In this document: positions 53,963 through 62,639 of the stretch, one piece after another
Layout of the letters: each line of letters opens with the position of its first letter
How positions within the stretch are numbered: the stretch's first letter is position 1
From: Pseudonocardia broussonetiae
GTDB taxonomy: Bacteria; Actinomycetota; Actinomycetes; Mycobacteriales; Pseudonocardiaceae
DNA length: 64,000 bases
Assembly (NCBI RefSeq): GCF_013155125.1
Contig: NZ_CP053564.1
Span: 6,579,501-6,643,500, forward strand
Reading direction: 5' to 3'
The notes under the pieces: model-generated
Databases searched by the model: none
Seen by the model: the letters and a program-made list of their open reading frames with translations, nothing else
Told to the model about the DNA's origin: nothing
Made by a program: the position numbers and the translations under genes

Positions 53963-56900
53963 TCAGGACGCCACCACCCGCGCCGCCGCGAACGTCTCGG
54001 CCGGCATCGCCCGCCGCAGGCGCCAGGTGATCGCGATGGGCCGCTCGCCCTCGTGCTGCACGTAGTCGCACAGCCCCAGGCACAGGAACGGGGCCGGGCC
54101 GAGGTCGCCGGTCGGGCTGTCGCGGACGAACAGCGCCACGTGCGTGCCGCGCTCGCGGTGGTGCAGGTAGCGCTGCCCCGTCTCCGACGCGATCGACGTG
54201 GCGTTCTGCGACTCCCACGCGAAGAGGTCGGGGGCGACGGCGTAGTCGCGGTACATCGTCGTCGGGGAGAAGTCGCGCTCGGTCTTGCGCAGGTTGACCA
54301 GCAGGGCGTCGGTCGACGTCGCCGGCGCCCACGCGACGCCGGTGGCGTGGCCGTGCGCCTTGCGCTCCGTCGACGCCCAGCCCAGCGCGGCGAGGACCTC
54401 CTCGCGCCGGTAGTGCGCGTGGCTCAGCAGCGGTACGGGCATCAGGCCCTCGCCGAGCGGACGCACGACGTGGCGGGCCGTGTCGGCGCCGAGCGCGACG
54501 AGCTCCCGGATCTCGGCGCACACGGCCGGGTGGGCGCGCAGCCGCGCGAGGCCCTCGCCGTAGGAGGCGAACCCGCCGCGGTCGGGCCACAGCACGAAGA
54601 ACAGCATCCGGGCCAGCGTCTGCTCGCGCGGTGTCAGCTCGTCGTAGCCGGGGCCGTCGACGGTCGCGAGCCGCGCGTAGACCTCCGCCCGCTCCGGGTC
54701 GTCGACGTGGGCGAACCCGACGACGCGCCGCAGCAGCGCGTCCTCGTCCGGCCCCGGCGACGCGCACGGCAGGGCGGCCTCGCGCCGCAGGCCCGTCCAC
54801 GAGCCGTTGCGGCCGTAGACGTCGACGAGCTCGCGCCCGGACTCCGCGAGGTACCCGGACAGCGGCAGGTCACCGTGCGAGCGGAGGTCCGCCACCAGGT
54901 CGCGCCGGCGCAGCCGCAGCTGCGCGCGCACGTTGTCGAGCACGATCCGCTGCGCCACGGCGTCGAGCACGAGCTGCGACCCCGACGGCAGGAACGGGAA
55001 GCCGTTCTCGACGTCGCGCTCGAGCTGGGCGCGGCTGGTGCCGGTCAGGGCGCGGTAGCGGACGTCGAAGCGGAACTCGCGACGGTGCTGGCCGATGAAG
55101 TCGAGCACCGTCAGCACCGCCTTGCCCGGCGCCCGGCGCAGCCCGCGGCCGAGCTGCTGCAGGAACACGGTGGCGCTCTGCGTCGGGCGCAGCAGCAGGA
55201 CGGTGTCGACCTCGGGCAGGTCGAGGCCCTCGTTGAACAGGTCGACGGTGAACAGGCAGGTCAGCTCGTGCGCCCGCAGGGCCCGCAGCGCGTCGGCCCG
55301 CTCCTCGGCCGGGGTCTCGCCGGTGACGGCGCGGCTCGGGATGCCGGCGCGGACGAACACGTCGGCCATGTACCGCGCGTGCCGCACCGACACGCAGAAC
55401 CCGAGCGCACGCATCGCCCGGACGTCGGTCACCTTGTCGACGGTCTCGCGCACGACCTTCGCCGCGCGGGCGTCGTTGCCGGTGTAGACGTTGTCCAGCG
55501 CGGTGACGTCGTAACTGCCGCGCGTCCACTCCAGCCCGTCGAGGTCGACGCCGTCGGCCACGCCGAAGTAGTGGAACGGCACGAGCAGGTCGGCGCGCAG
55601 CGCGTCCCACAGGCGCAGCTCGAAGGCGGTGCGGCCGTCGAAGTGGCTGCGGACGTCGGAGCCGTCGGTGCGCTCGGGGGTGGCGGTGAGCCCGAGCAGC
55701 TCGCGCGGGGCGAGGTGCTCGAGCAGCCGGCGGTAGGTGGGCGCCTCGGCGTGGTGGAACTCGTCGACGACGACCACGTCGAAGTGGTCGGGCGGCAGCC
55801 GGTCGACGCCGTACGCCGACAGCGACTGCACGCTCGCGAACACGTGCTCCCAGCGCTCCGGCCGCTCCCCGCCGACGTAGGTCTCGCCGAACGCGCCGTC
55901 GGCGAGCACCTCGCGGTAGGTGCGCGGCGACTGCTCCAGGATCTCCTTGCGGTGCGCGACGAACAGCAGCCGGGCCCGCGGCAGCTCGCGGCGCAGCCGC
56001 GCGTAGTCCAGCGCCGCGACGACGGTCTTGCCGGTGCCGGTGGCGGCGACGACCAGGTTGCGGTGCCGGTCGTGCAGCTCGCGCTCCGCGGCGAGGGCCT
56101 CCAGGATCTGCTCCTGGTAGGGGTAGGGCCGCACCTCCAGGCCGCTGATCGCGGTCGGTCCGGGCGAGAACGCGTCGCGGCGCAGGGCGGTGCGCAGCCG
56201 CTCGGCGTCCTCGGGGCGGTCCGGGTCGTACGGGACGAACGACGGGTCGGCCCAGTAGCTGTCGAACGTGCCGGCGAACTTGCGCACCAGGTCCGGCGTC
56301 GCGACCGCGGAGAGCCGCACGTTCCACTCCAGCCCGTCGACGAGCGCGGAGCGCGAGAGGTTGCTGCTGCCGACGAACGCCGTCGTGTAGCCGGAGTCGC
56401 GGCGGAACAGCCACGCCTTGGCGTGCAGCCGCGTCGTGCGGGTCTCGTAGCTGATCTTCACCTCGCCGCCGTAGCGGCGCACGAGCTCGTCGACGGCCCG
56501 CTGCTCCGTGGCGCCCACGTACGTCGTCGTGATCACCCGGAACGGGACGCCGCGCTCCCTCAACGCCGCCAGCTCCTCGGCCAGCACCCGCACGCCGTGC
56601 CAGCGGATGAACGCGCACAGCAGGTCGACGCGGTCGGCCGACCCCAGCTCGGCCCGCACCTCGGTGCTCAGCGACGGCTCGCCGGTGGCGTTGGTCATCA
56701 GGGCCGTGGCCGACAGGGGCGTGATCGGCCGCTGCAGCCGGTGCACCCCCGGCGCCACCTCCCGGCTCAGCACCGCGAGCTGCTGGTGCGACGCCACCCG
56801 CTCCCCCGGGTCCGCGACCCGCTCCAGCAGCTCGTTGACCAGCGCCAGCCGCTCCTCGGGCCGGCTCATCCCGGCCAGCTTGCGCTCCACGGACTCGGCG

Positions 56901-57043
56901 ATGTGCCGGGCGAGCACGTGCGGTGCGTCGGCCGGCTCGACCCCGTGCCAGCGCGGCGTCAGCCCGGCCAGCCCCGCGACGGCCGCCTCCAGCCCGTCGG
57001 TCCGCAGCGACTCGTACACGCCCTCGGGCAGCGGGTGGCTCAC
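53963..57043 (-). CDS. PLD-nuclease / superfamily 2 helicase / DUF3427 protein
   Basis: A 1026-residue multidomain protein. A phospholipase-D-like nuclease (about 120-270) shows HAKAWLFRRDSG and GSSNLSRSAL, the HKD-type motif. The SF2 helicase core (about 310-700) has AATGTGKTVVAALD, VVVDEFHHAE, LTATPERTDG and QQLGRGLRRAPGK. The C-terminal DUF3427 region ends in the last 350 residues. It resembles proteins linked to DNA restriction or repair, but its role here is not proven. The start is GTG at 57043. A 10-bp palindrome CACGATCGTG lies at 57046-57055, next to the start. It is convergent with the NYN gene and follows the oxidoreductase gene on the same strand. Confidence 0.9.
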   Translation of the reverse strand: MSHPLPEGVYESLRTDGLEAAVAGLAGLTPRWHGVEPADAPHVLARHIAESVERKLAGMSRPEERLALVNELLERVADPGERVASHQQLAVLSREVAPGVHRLQRPITPLSATALMTNATGEPSLSTEVRAELGSADRVDLLCAFIRWHGVRVLAEELAALRERGVPFRVITTTYVGATEQRAVDELVRRYGGEVKISYETRTTRLHAKAWLFRRDSGYTTAFVGSSNLSRSALVDGLEWNVRLSAVATPDLVRKFAGTFDSYWADPSFVPYDPDRPEDAERLRTALRRDAFSPGPTAISGLEVRPYPYQEQILEALAAERELHDRHRNLVVAATGTGKTVVAALDYARLRRELPRARLLFVAHRKEILEQSPRTYREVLADGAFGETYVGGERPERWEHVFASVQSLSAYGVDRLPPDHFDVVVVDEFHHAEAPTYRRLLEHLAPRELLGLTATPERTDGSDVRSHFDGRTAFELRLWDALRADLLVPFHYFGVADGVDLDGLEWTRGSYDVTALDNVYTGNDARAAKVVRETVDKVTDVRAMRALGFCVSVRHARYMADVFVRAGIPSRAVTGETPAEERADALRALRAHELTCLFTVDLFNEGLDLPEVDTVLLLRPTQSATVFLQQLGRGLRRAPGKAVLTVLDFIGQHRREFRFDVRYRALTGTSRAQLERDVENGFPFLPSGSQLVLDAVAQRIVLDNVRAQLRLRRRDLVADLRSHGDLPLSGYLAESGRELVDVYGRNGSWTGLRREAALPCASPGPDEDALLRRVVGFAHVDDPERAEVYARLATVDGPGYDELTPREQTLARMLFFVLWPDRGGFASYGEGLARLRAHPAVCAEIRELVALGADTARHVVRPLGEGLMPVPLLSHAHYRREEVLAALGWASTERKAHGHATGVAWAPATSTDALLVNLRKTERDFSPTTMYRDYAVAPDLFAWESQNATSIASETGQRYLHHRERGTHVALFVRDSPTGDLGPAPFLCLGLCDYVQHEGERPIAITWRLRRAMPAETFAAARVVAS

Positions 57044-57080
57044 GCCACGATCGTGTCGGACGCCCCGCTCGTCCCGATCA

Positions 57081-58022
57081 TCAGGGCCGGACGACGATGT
57101 TGCCGACCTTCCGCCCCGAGTCCACCCGCTCGTACGCCGAGGCGATGTCGTCGAGCCCCACCACCCGGTCCAGCACCACGGCCAGCTCCCCCTTCGCCAC
57201 CCGCTCCAGCAGCAGGGCGAAGTCGGCGGGGTCCTCCGGCGAGGTGCCGGCCCGGACCCGGCCCCGCGCCAGCAGCATCTGCCCCAGCGTCGCGGCGGGG
57301 AGCAGCAGCACCCCGTCGTCGGTGAGCAGGCGGCGCCCGGCCGCGGTGGACAGCCGGCCGACCGTGTCGAGCACGACGTCGAACCGGTCGGTCACCTCGT
57401 CCAGGCCGGTCCGGGTGTGGTCGACGACCCGGGCGGCGCCGAGGTCGCGCACCAGCGCCGCGTTCGCCCCGCTCGTGACGCCGACGACCGTCGCGCCGTC
57501 CTGCGCCGCGAGCTGCACGGCGGTGGTGCCGATCGCCCCCGACGCGCCGACGACGAGCACGGACGCCCCGCGCGTGACCCGACCGCGCAGGAAGTGCAAC
57601 GCCGTCGACCCGCCGAACAGCACGCCCGCCGCGTCCTCGTGGCTCACCTCCGCCGGCTTGCGCACCACCCGCTTCGCCGGCACGGCCACGAACTCGGCGT
57701 GCGTGCCCATCCGCAGCCCGGTCATCCCGCAGACGTCGTCACCCGCGGCGATCCCCTCGACGCCCGGCCCGACGGCCTCGACCGTGCCGGAGAACGTGCC
57801 GCCCAGGACCGGCCGCCGCGGCCCCGACCAGCCGAACGCCGGCCGGGCGATCAGGCCGAAGCCGCGCGGGAACCGGGCGGCGCGGATGCGCGCGTCGCCC
57901 GAGGTGACGGCCGCGGCGACCACCCGCACGAGCACCTCCCCGGCCCGCGGCACCGGCGTCGACACCTCGGCGATCCGCACGACGTCCGGCGGCCCGTACC
58001 TGTCGACGACGGCGGCTCTCAT
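57081..58022 (-). CDS. NAD(P)-dependent alcohol dehydrogenase-like MDR protein
   Basis: A 313-residue zinc-free medium-chain oxidoreductase. Its N-terminal part shows VVAAAVTSGDARIRAARFPRGF and VLGGTFSGTVEAVGPGV (about 80-96). The cofactor motif is LVVGASGAIGTTAVQLAAQDGA near 155-176. These resemble NADPH-dependent enone reductases. The substrate is unknown, but the TetR-controlled divergent arrangement suggests a toxic or catabolic compound. The ATG at 58022 follows GAGGAG. It shares a 72-bp intergenic region with the tetR-like gene, which contains two perfect palindromes. Confidence 0.88.
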   Translation of the reverse strand: MRAAVVDRYGPPDVVRIAEVSTPVPRAGEVLVRVVAAAVTSGDARIRAARFPRGFGLIARPAFGWSGPRRPVLGGTFSGTVEAVGPGVEGIAAGDDVCGMTGLRMGTHAEFVAVPAKRVVRKPAEVSHEDAAGVLFGGSTALHFLRGRVTRGASVLVVGASGAIGTTAVQLAAQDGATVVGVTSGANAALVRDLGAARVVDHTRTGLDEVTDRFDVVLDTVGRLSTAAGRRLLTDDGVLLLPAATLGQMLLARGRVRAGTSPEDPADFALLLERVAKGELAVVLDRVVGLDDIASAYERVDSGRKVGNIVVRP

Positions 58023-58032
58023 GGCGCTCCTC

Positions 58033-58076
58033 TACACGTGTACGTTGCTGCCGGACGCTAGCCTTACACCTGTAAG
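58033..58076. promoter_or_regulatory. Two TetR-type palindromic operators
   Basis: TACACGTGTA (58033-58042) and CTTACACCTGTAAG (58063-58076, with TACACCTGTA inside) share the TACAC/TGTA half-sites. They are 20 bp apart and cover the divergent promoters, a standard TetR layout for autoregulation and control of the oxidoreductase. Confidence 0.75.
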
Positions 58077-58094
58077 AAGGCAAGGGAGGTGCCC

Positions 58095-58742
58095 GTGGTC
58101 CAGCGCCCCGCGCTCACGCGCGACCGGATCGTCGACGCCGCCGTCCGCGTCGCCGACCGCGGCGGGCTCGTCGGCGTGAGCATGCGCACCGTCGGCCGGG
58201 AGCTCGGCGTCGAGGCGATGTCGCTCTACCACCACCTGTCGGGCAAGGACGACCTGCTCGACGCCCTCGCCGACCGCATCTTCACCGGCATCGCGCTCCC
58301 CGCGCCGGACGCGCCCTGGCGCCCGGCCATGGCCGCCCGGGCCGCGTCGGCGCGCGAGGTCCTCGCCCGCCACCCGTGGGCGCTCACCCTGATCGAGTCC
58401 CGCCGCAACCCCGGCCCGGCGCTGCTCGGGCACCACGACGCCGTGCTCGGCTGCCTGCGCGGCAACGGGTTCGGCGTCGCGCTCGCGTCGCACGCGTTCT
58501 CCGTGCTCGACGCCTACGTCTACGGCTTCGTGCTCACCGAGCTCACGCTGCCGTTCGAGCCGGGCGAGAGCACCGAGCAGTTCGTCGACGCCCTCGACCT
58601 GCCCGTCGACGCCTACCCGCACCTGGCCGCGATGGTCGCCGAGCAGGTCCGCGGCACCGGCTACGCCTACGGCGACGAGTTCGGCTACGGCCTGGAGCTG
58701 ATCCTCGACGGGCTCGCCGCCCGCCTCGAGGAGGGAAAGTAG
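58095..58742 (+). CDS. TetR/AcrR family transcriptional regulator
   Basis: A 215-residue repressor. The helix-turn-helix occupies about 5-55: LTRDRIVDAAVRVADRGG, then VSMRTVGRELGVEAMSLYHHLSGKDDLLDAL. The C-terminal ligand-binding domain has the TetR_C class-1-like pattern (HPWALTLIESRRNPGPALLG, FEPGESTEQF). I chose GTG 58095 because GGGAGG ends 5 bp upstream; the GTG at 58089 would overlap that site. It is divergent from the MDR oxidoreductase, with two palindromes between them, so the inducer is probably that enzyme's substrate. A pabC-like gene follows 10 bp downstream. Confidence 0.92.
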   Translation: MVQRPALTRDRIVDAAVRVADRGGLVGVSMRTVGRELGVEAMSLYHHLSGKDDLLDALADRIFTGIALPAPDAPWRPAMAARAASAREVLARHPWALTLIESRRNPGPALLGHHDAVLGCLRGNGFGVALASHAFSVLDAYVYGFVLTELTLPFEPGESTEQFVDALDLPVDAYPHLAAMVAEQVRGTGYAYGDEFGYGLELILDGLAARLEEGK

Positions 58743-58752
58743 GGTCCCCGTC

Positions 58753-59535
58753 GTGGACGAACTGGCCTCGGTCGACGGCGTGATCGGTCCGGCGGGGGCC
58801 ATGACGGTCCCGGTCACCGACGAGGGGCTGCTGCGCGGCGACGGGGTGTTCGAGGTCGCCCGGCTGTACGGCGGGCGGCCCTTCGCGTGGGACGAGCACG
58901 TCGAGCGGCTGGAGCGGTCGGCGGCGAACCTGCGCCTGGAGTTCGACCTCGACGCCGCCCAGGCCGAGGTGGCGGCGCTGCTGGAGCGCGCCGGCGCCGT
59001 CGACGGGACGGTCCGCCTGCTGATCACCCGGGCCGGGCGTCGCGTCGTGGTGCTCGCCCCGCCGCCCGTGGTCGCGCCGACGATCACGCTCGGCACCGTC
59101 GAGTACGCGCCGTCGCGGGTGCTCGACGCCGTCAAGTCGCTGTCCTACGCCGCCAACATGCACGCGTCGCGGCTGGCGCGGGAGGCGGGCGCGGGCGAGG
59201 CGCTGCTCGTGACGCCCGACGGGCTCGTCCTGGAGGGGCCGACGTCGGCGTTCTTCTACGTCCGGGGCGGCCGCCTGCACACTCCGCCGCTCGCCGACCA
59301 CGTCCTCGACTCGATCACCCGTCGGCACGTCCTCGCCGTCTCCGGCGCCACCGAGCGCAGCCTGCGCCGCGACGAGCTGGACGCCCTCGACGAGGCCTTC
59401 CTCGCCTCCACGACGCGCGAGGTCCAGCCGGTCGCCGCGATCGACGCCCGCGACCTCCCCGCCGCCCCCGGCCCGCTCACCGCCGCCGCGGCCGACGCGT
59501 TCCGCCGGTACGTGGCCGACCGCCTGGCTCCCTGA
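58753..59535 (+). CDS. pabC: Aminotransferase class IV, aminodeoxychorismate lyase-like
   Basis: A 260-residue PLP enzyme of fold type IV. The best match is 4-amino-4-deoxychorismate lyase, which releases p-aminobenzoate and pyruvate for folate synthesis; D-amino-acid or branched-chain aminotransferases are alternatives. Features are LLRGDGVFEVARLYGGRPFAWDEHV (about 25-50), the PLP lysine in DAVKSLSYAANMHASRLA (about 120), EALLVTPDGLVLEGPTSAFFYV and STTREVQPV for phosphate binding. The start is GTG, 10 bp after the tetR-like stop, so they may share a transcript. It is convergent with the methyltransferase, with a 3-bp gap. Confidence 0.85.
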   Translation: MDELASVDGVIGPAGAMTVPVTDEGLLRGDGVFEVARLYGGRPFAWDEHVERLERSAANLRLEFDLDAAQAEVAALLERAGAVDGTVRLLITRAGRRVVVLAPPPVVAPTITLGTVEYAPSRVLDAVKSLSYAANMHASRLAREAGAGEALLVTPDGLVLEGPTSAFFYVRGGRLHTPPLADHVLDSITRRHVLAVSGATERSLRRDELDALDEAFLASTTREVQPVAAIDARDLPAAPGPLTAAAADAFRRYVADRLAP

Positions 59536-59538
59536 GGG

Positions 59539-60216
59539 TCAGACCACCTCGGCCCGCAGCACCACGACCCCGCCGACCAGCAGCCGCAGCCGCTTCTCGG
59601 CCCGCACCGCGAACCCCGCCTCCGCGAGGAGGCCCTGCAGCTCGCCCGGCCCGAACGCCAGCATCGGCGAGCGGCGGCGCAGCGGGACCGGGCCGGGGGT
59701 GCCGTCGAAGTCGGCCAGCACGAGCGCGCCTCCCGGCCGCAGCACGCGTCGCACCTCCGCGAGCATCTCGGCCCGTCCCGTGGGGTCGAGGTGGTGGAAC
59801 ATCAGCGAGGAGAGCACGAGGTCGCAGGTGCCGTCCGCGGCCGGGACCTCCTGCGCGTAGCCGCGCTCCCAGCGCGCGTCGCGGACGGCCCGCTCGCGGC
59901 TCCGCACGGCCTTGCGGCGGGCCGTCGTGAGCATCCGCTCGTCGGGGTCGACGCCGACGAGCCGGACGCCGGGCAGGTCGCGGCCGACCCGGCGCAGCAG
60001 CGCGCCGGTGCCGCAGCCGACGTCGACCACCGTCGCCGCGGACGACGCGTCGAGGTCCGCGACCTCTGCGACCGCGGCGTACATCCGCGGCGCGCCGATG
60101 AGCCGGCCGAGGGCGTCGTAGAAGACGGGCGGGCGGTGCTCGCCCAGGGCGGGGAGGAAGGACCGGTGCCCGTGACCGTGTCCGTGACCGGCGTGCTGGG
60201 AGGTTGTGTCGTCCAC
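59539..60216 (-). CDS. Class I SAM-dependent methyltransferase with His-rich N-terminus
   Basis: A 225-residue methyltransferase. Motif I is VVDVGCGTGALLRRVG (about 63-78), the acidic loop is LVGVDPDERMLTTA, and post I LVLSSLMFHHLDP is followed by EVRRVLRPGGALVLADFDG. These fit UbiE/arsenite-methyltransferase-like small-molecule enzymes, but there is no cysteine trio for arsenic. The opening residues (HAGHGHGHGHRS) are a His/Gly run that could bind metal ions. The start is GTG at 60216, with only a weak Shine-Dalgarno. It is divergent from an AraC regulator and convergent with pabC. Confidence 0.82.
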   Translation of the reverse strand: MDDTTSQHAGHGHGHGHRSFLPALGEHRPPVFYDALGRLIGAPRMYAAVAEVADLDASSAATVVDVGCGTGALLRRVGRDLPGVRLVGVDPDERMLTTARRKAVRSRERAVRDARWERGYAQEVPAADGTCDLVLSSLMFHHLDPTGRAEMLAEVRRVLRPGGALVLADFDGTPGPVPLRRRSPMLAFGPGELQGLLAEAGFAVRAEKRLRLLVGGVVVLRAEVV

Positions 60217-60285
60217 CCGACCAGGATGACGGCCCGCGGACCTGCGGAGGTGTCCGATGTGCGGTGATGGTGGGACGATCCGACG

Positions 60286-61188
60286 GTGCGCACCGTGCGG
60301 ATGGCCTCGGGCGGGCGGCGCGTGCCCGTCTACGGCTTCACGGCCGGGCCGGCCGGGCCGCGGGTCCTCGTGCACCGCATCGGCGGGGACCACGCGCGGG
60401 TGCCGCCGGGCGAGCACGCCCACGACTTCTTCCTCGTCACCTACGTCGGCCACGGGTCCGGCCGGGTCGCCGGGCCGGGCGACCTGTTCGTCGTCGCGCC
60501 GGGCGACGTCGTCGGGCCGACGACGTGGGGCGGCGATCCGGAGGACCTGCACGGCGTGGCCGGCTGGTCGGTGATGTTCGACGCCGACGTGCTCGGCGCG
60601 CAGCCCGCGGCCTCCCCGCTCGCCTGGGGCGCGCACCCGCTGCTGGCCCCGTTCGTCGGCGGGCGCCCGTCGGGGACGACCCGGATGGCCGTCCCGCCCG
60701 ACGCCCGCCCGGACTGGGAACGGCGGTTCGCGCTCCTGGAGGCCGAGCTGCGGGAGCGCCGCGACGGCCACCACGCCGCGGCCACGGCCCACCTCACGCT
60801 GCTGCTCGTCGACGTCGCCCGGCTCGCGGTCGGCGTCGAGGGCGGCGTGGTCGCCGACCTGCGCCTCAACCGCGAGCCCCTGCTGGGCGACGTCTTCGCG
60901 GTGATCGAGCAGCGCTACGCCGAGCCCCTGTCGCTGCGCGACGTCGCCGCCGCCGTCGGGCTCTCCCCCGGGCACCTGACGACGCGCGTGCGCGACCGCA
61001 CCGGCCGCACGGTTCTGGAGTGGATCACCGAGCGCCGGATGCTGGAGGCGCGCCGGCTGCTCGCGTCGACGGACTCCCCGGTCGCGGCCGTGGGCCGCGC
61101 CGTCGGCTTCCCCGACGCCGGCTACTTCGCGCGGGTCTTCCGCCGCGAGCACGGCACGACGCCGGGCGGATGGCGCGGGCGCGCCTGA
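60286..61188 (+). CDS. AraC family transcriptional regulator
   Basis: A 300-residue activator-type protein. The N-terminal cupin-like ligand domain (about 20-120) has HRIGGDHARVPPGEHAHDFFLVTYV and the PGDVVGP turn. Two helix-turn-helices fill the C-terminus (about 195-295): LSLRDVAAAVGLSPGHLTTRVRD and PVAAVGRAVGFPDAGYFARVFRREHG, the standard AraC signature. The inducer is unknown. The start is GTG. It is divergent from the methyltransferase across about 70 bp, which makes that gene its first candidate target. It is convergent with the glycosyltransferase, with a 3-bp gap. Confidence 0.9.
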   Translation: MRTVRMASGGRRVPVYGFTAGPAGPRVLVHRIGGDHARVPPGEHAHDFFLVTYVGHGSGRVAGPGDLFVVAPGDVVGPTTWGGDPEDLHGVAGWSVMFDADVLGAQPAASPLAWGAHPLLAPFVGGRPSGTTRMAVPPDARPDWERRFALLEAELRERRDGHHAAATAHLTLLLVDVARLAVGVEGGVVADLRLNREPLLGDVFAVIEQRYAEPLSLRDVAAAVGLSPGHLTTRVRDRTGRTVLEWITERRMLEARRLLASTDSPVAAVGRAVGFPDAGYFARVFRREHGTTPGGWRGRA

Positions 61189-61191
61189 TCC

Positions 61192-62124
61192 TCACCGCAC
61201 CGCCGGCACCAGCACCTCGTCCACCGCGGCGAGCACGTCGGGCACGGTCACGGCGAGCAGCGCCGGGTCCGGGTCGGCGGCGAAGGCGTCGCCGCGGCGC
61301 AGGTCCGCCGCCGTCAGCGCGCGGTGCGGGCCGTCCGCGGGCGGACCCCACTCCTCCACCGGCGCCGGCCCGAACAGCACGACCGACGGCGTCCGGTAGG
61401 CCGAGGCGAGGTGCGCGGCCCCGGTGTCCCCGCTGACGACCAGCCGCGCGCCGGCCACCAGCGCGACCAGCTCGCCGAGGTCGGTCCGCCCGGCCAGCAC
61501 CGCGTCGCACGCCAACCCGGCCGCGGCGGCGACGGCCACGGCCCGCTCGCGCTCGGCGCCCGAACCGGTGACGACGACGTCGTGCCCCGCGCCGCGCAGC
61601 TCGGCCGCGACCGCGGCGAACCGCTCGACCGGCCACTCCTTCGCCCCGTAGCCCGCGCCGACGTGCACGACCGTCGCCCCCGGTGCGGGCGACGGGCCGT
61701 CCGGCGGGGCCAGCAGCAGGTCGGCGGGGTCGGCCGGGACGCCGTGCGCGACGAGGAGGTCGCACCAGCGCTCCCGCTCGTGCCCTCCGGGCCGCCACTC
61801 CGGGCCGCTCCAGCCCGGCGCGGCGTGCCCGATCCGCCGGTGCGGCCGCAGTGCGTCGAGGACCGGGTTGCTCTCGGCCGGCACCCCGTGGAGGTTGACC
61901 ACCACGTTCGGCCCCGGCGGCTCGTCGAGGGGCGTGAGCCCGCGAACGGCGTGCAGGCGGTCGACCGCGCCGGTCAGCGCGACGACGGGCCCGAGCCAGC
62001 CGTGCGTGGCGAGGACGATCTCGTGTCCGGCGAAGGCCCGGCGCAGCGCCCGTAGCGCCGGTACGACGACGAGCAGGTCGCCCAGGTTGAGCGCGCGCAG
62101 GGCGACGAGGCGGGGTGCGGTCAC
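61192..62124 (-). CDS. Glycosyltransferase family 9 (heptosyltransferase-like)
   Basis: A 310-residue GT-B fold enzyme. The N-terminal Rossmann half starts LVALRALNLGDLLVVVPALRALR (about 6-28, the GT9 entry motif). The C-terminal nucleotide-sugar half has VVHVGAGYGAKEWPVERFAAVA and LVVSGDTGAAHLASAYRTPSVVLFGP. In Gram-negatives the family builds LPS inner core; in actinobacteria it probably glycosylates a cell-wall or secondary polymer, and the acceptor is unknown. The start is GTG. It lies 28 bp after the SRPBCC stop on the same strand and may belong to that ArsR-headed transcript. Confidence 0.88.
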   Translation of the reverse strand: MTAPRLVALRALNLGDLLVVVPALRALRRAFAGHEIVLATHGWLGPVVALTGAVDRLHAVRGLTPLDEPPGPNVVVNLHGVPAESNPVLDALRPHRRIGHAAPGWSGPEWRPGGHERERWCDLLVAHGVPADPADLLLAPPDGPSPAPGATVVHVGAGYGAKEWPVERFAAVAAELRGAGHDVVVTGSGAERERAVAVAAAAGLACDAVLAGRTDLGELVALVAGARLVVSGDTGAAHLASAYRTPSVVLFGPAPVEEWGPPADGPHRALTAADLRRGDAFAADPDPALLAVTVPDVLAAVDEVLVPAVR

Positions 62125-62152
62125 GCGCCCGCATACCCGCCGCGGGAGCGCC

Positions 62153-62638
62153 CTACCGCGCGAGGAGCTCGTCGATCTGGTTGATCGCGGACGACGAGCC
62201 CTCGACGACGCCCATGTCGAGCACCTGCTGCAGCCCCTCGGCGGAGGCGTAGGTGGCGGTGTAGGTGGCGCGCGTGCCGCCGTCGGTCGGCGCGAAGCGG
62301 TACTCGTTGCGCGACACGGGCATGGCGGGGTTCGGCGAGAAGTCCTCGTGGGCGAACCCGTCCTCGAAGGTGAAGCCGGTCGGCTCGTCGACGGAGACGA
62401 TGTTCCAGTACCCGGCGAACTTCTCCCCCTCGGGGCTGGTCATGAAGTAGGTGACCCGGCCGCCGGGGCTCAGGTCGTGGTCGACGAACGTGGCCGGGTA
62501 GGTCGGCGGCCCCCAGACCCGCTCGAGCTGGCGCGGGTCGGCGTAGACCTGCCACACGCGGTCGACCGGTGCCGCGAACTCGGCGACGATCGTCAGGGTC
62601 AGGGTGTCCATGTCGTGCGAGACGTCGGTGACGGGCAT
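62153..62638 (-). CDS. SRPBCC (AHSA1-like) family protein
   Basis: A 161-residue helix-grip domain protein. The opening TLTIVAEFAAPVDRVWQVYADPRQLERVWGPPTYPATF is characteristic of AHSA1/CalC-like members, and SPGGRVTYFMTSPEGEKFAGYWNIVSVDEP and the closing helix AEGLQQVLDMGVVEGSSSAINQIDELL complete the fold. These proteins bind hydrophobic ligands and often travel with an ArsR-type repressor as here. The ATG starts one base after the ArsR stop, so translation is coupled. A second in-frame ATG (the M of MDTLTL) is a possible alternative. Confidence 0.9.
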   Translation of the reverse strand: MPVTDVSHDMDTLTLTIVAEFAAPVDRVWQVYADPRQLERVWGPPTYPATFVDHDLSPGGRVTYFMTSPEGEKFAGYWNIVSVDEPTGFTFEDGFAHEDFSPNPAMPVSRNEYRFAPTDGGTRATYTATYASAEGLQQVLDMGVVEGSSSAINQIDELLAR

Positions 62639-62639
62639 G

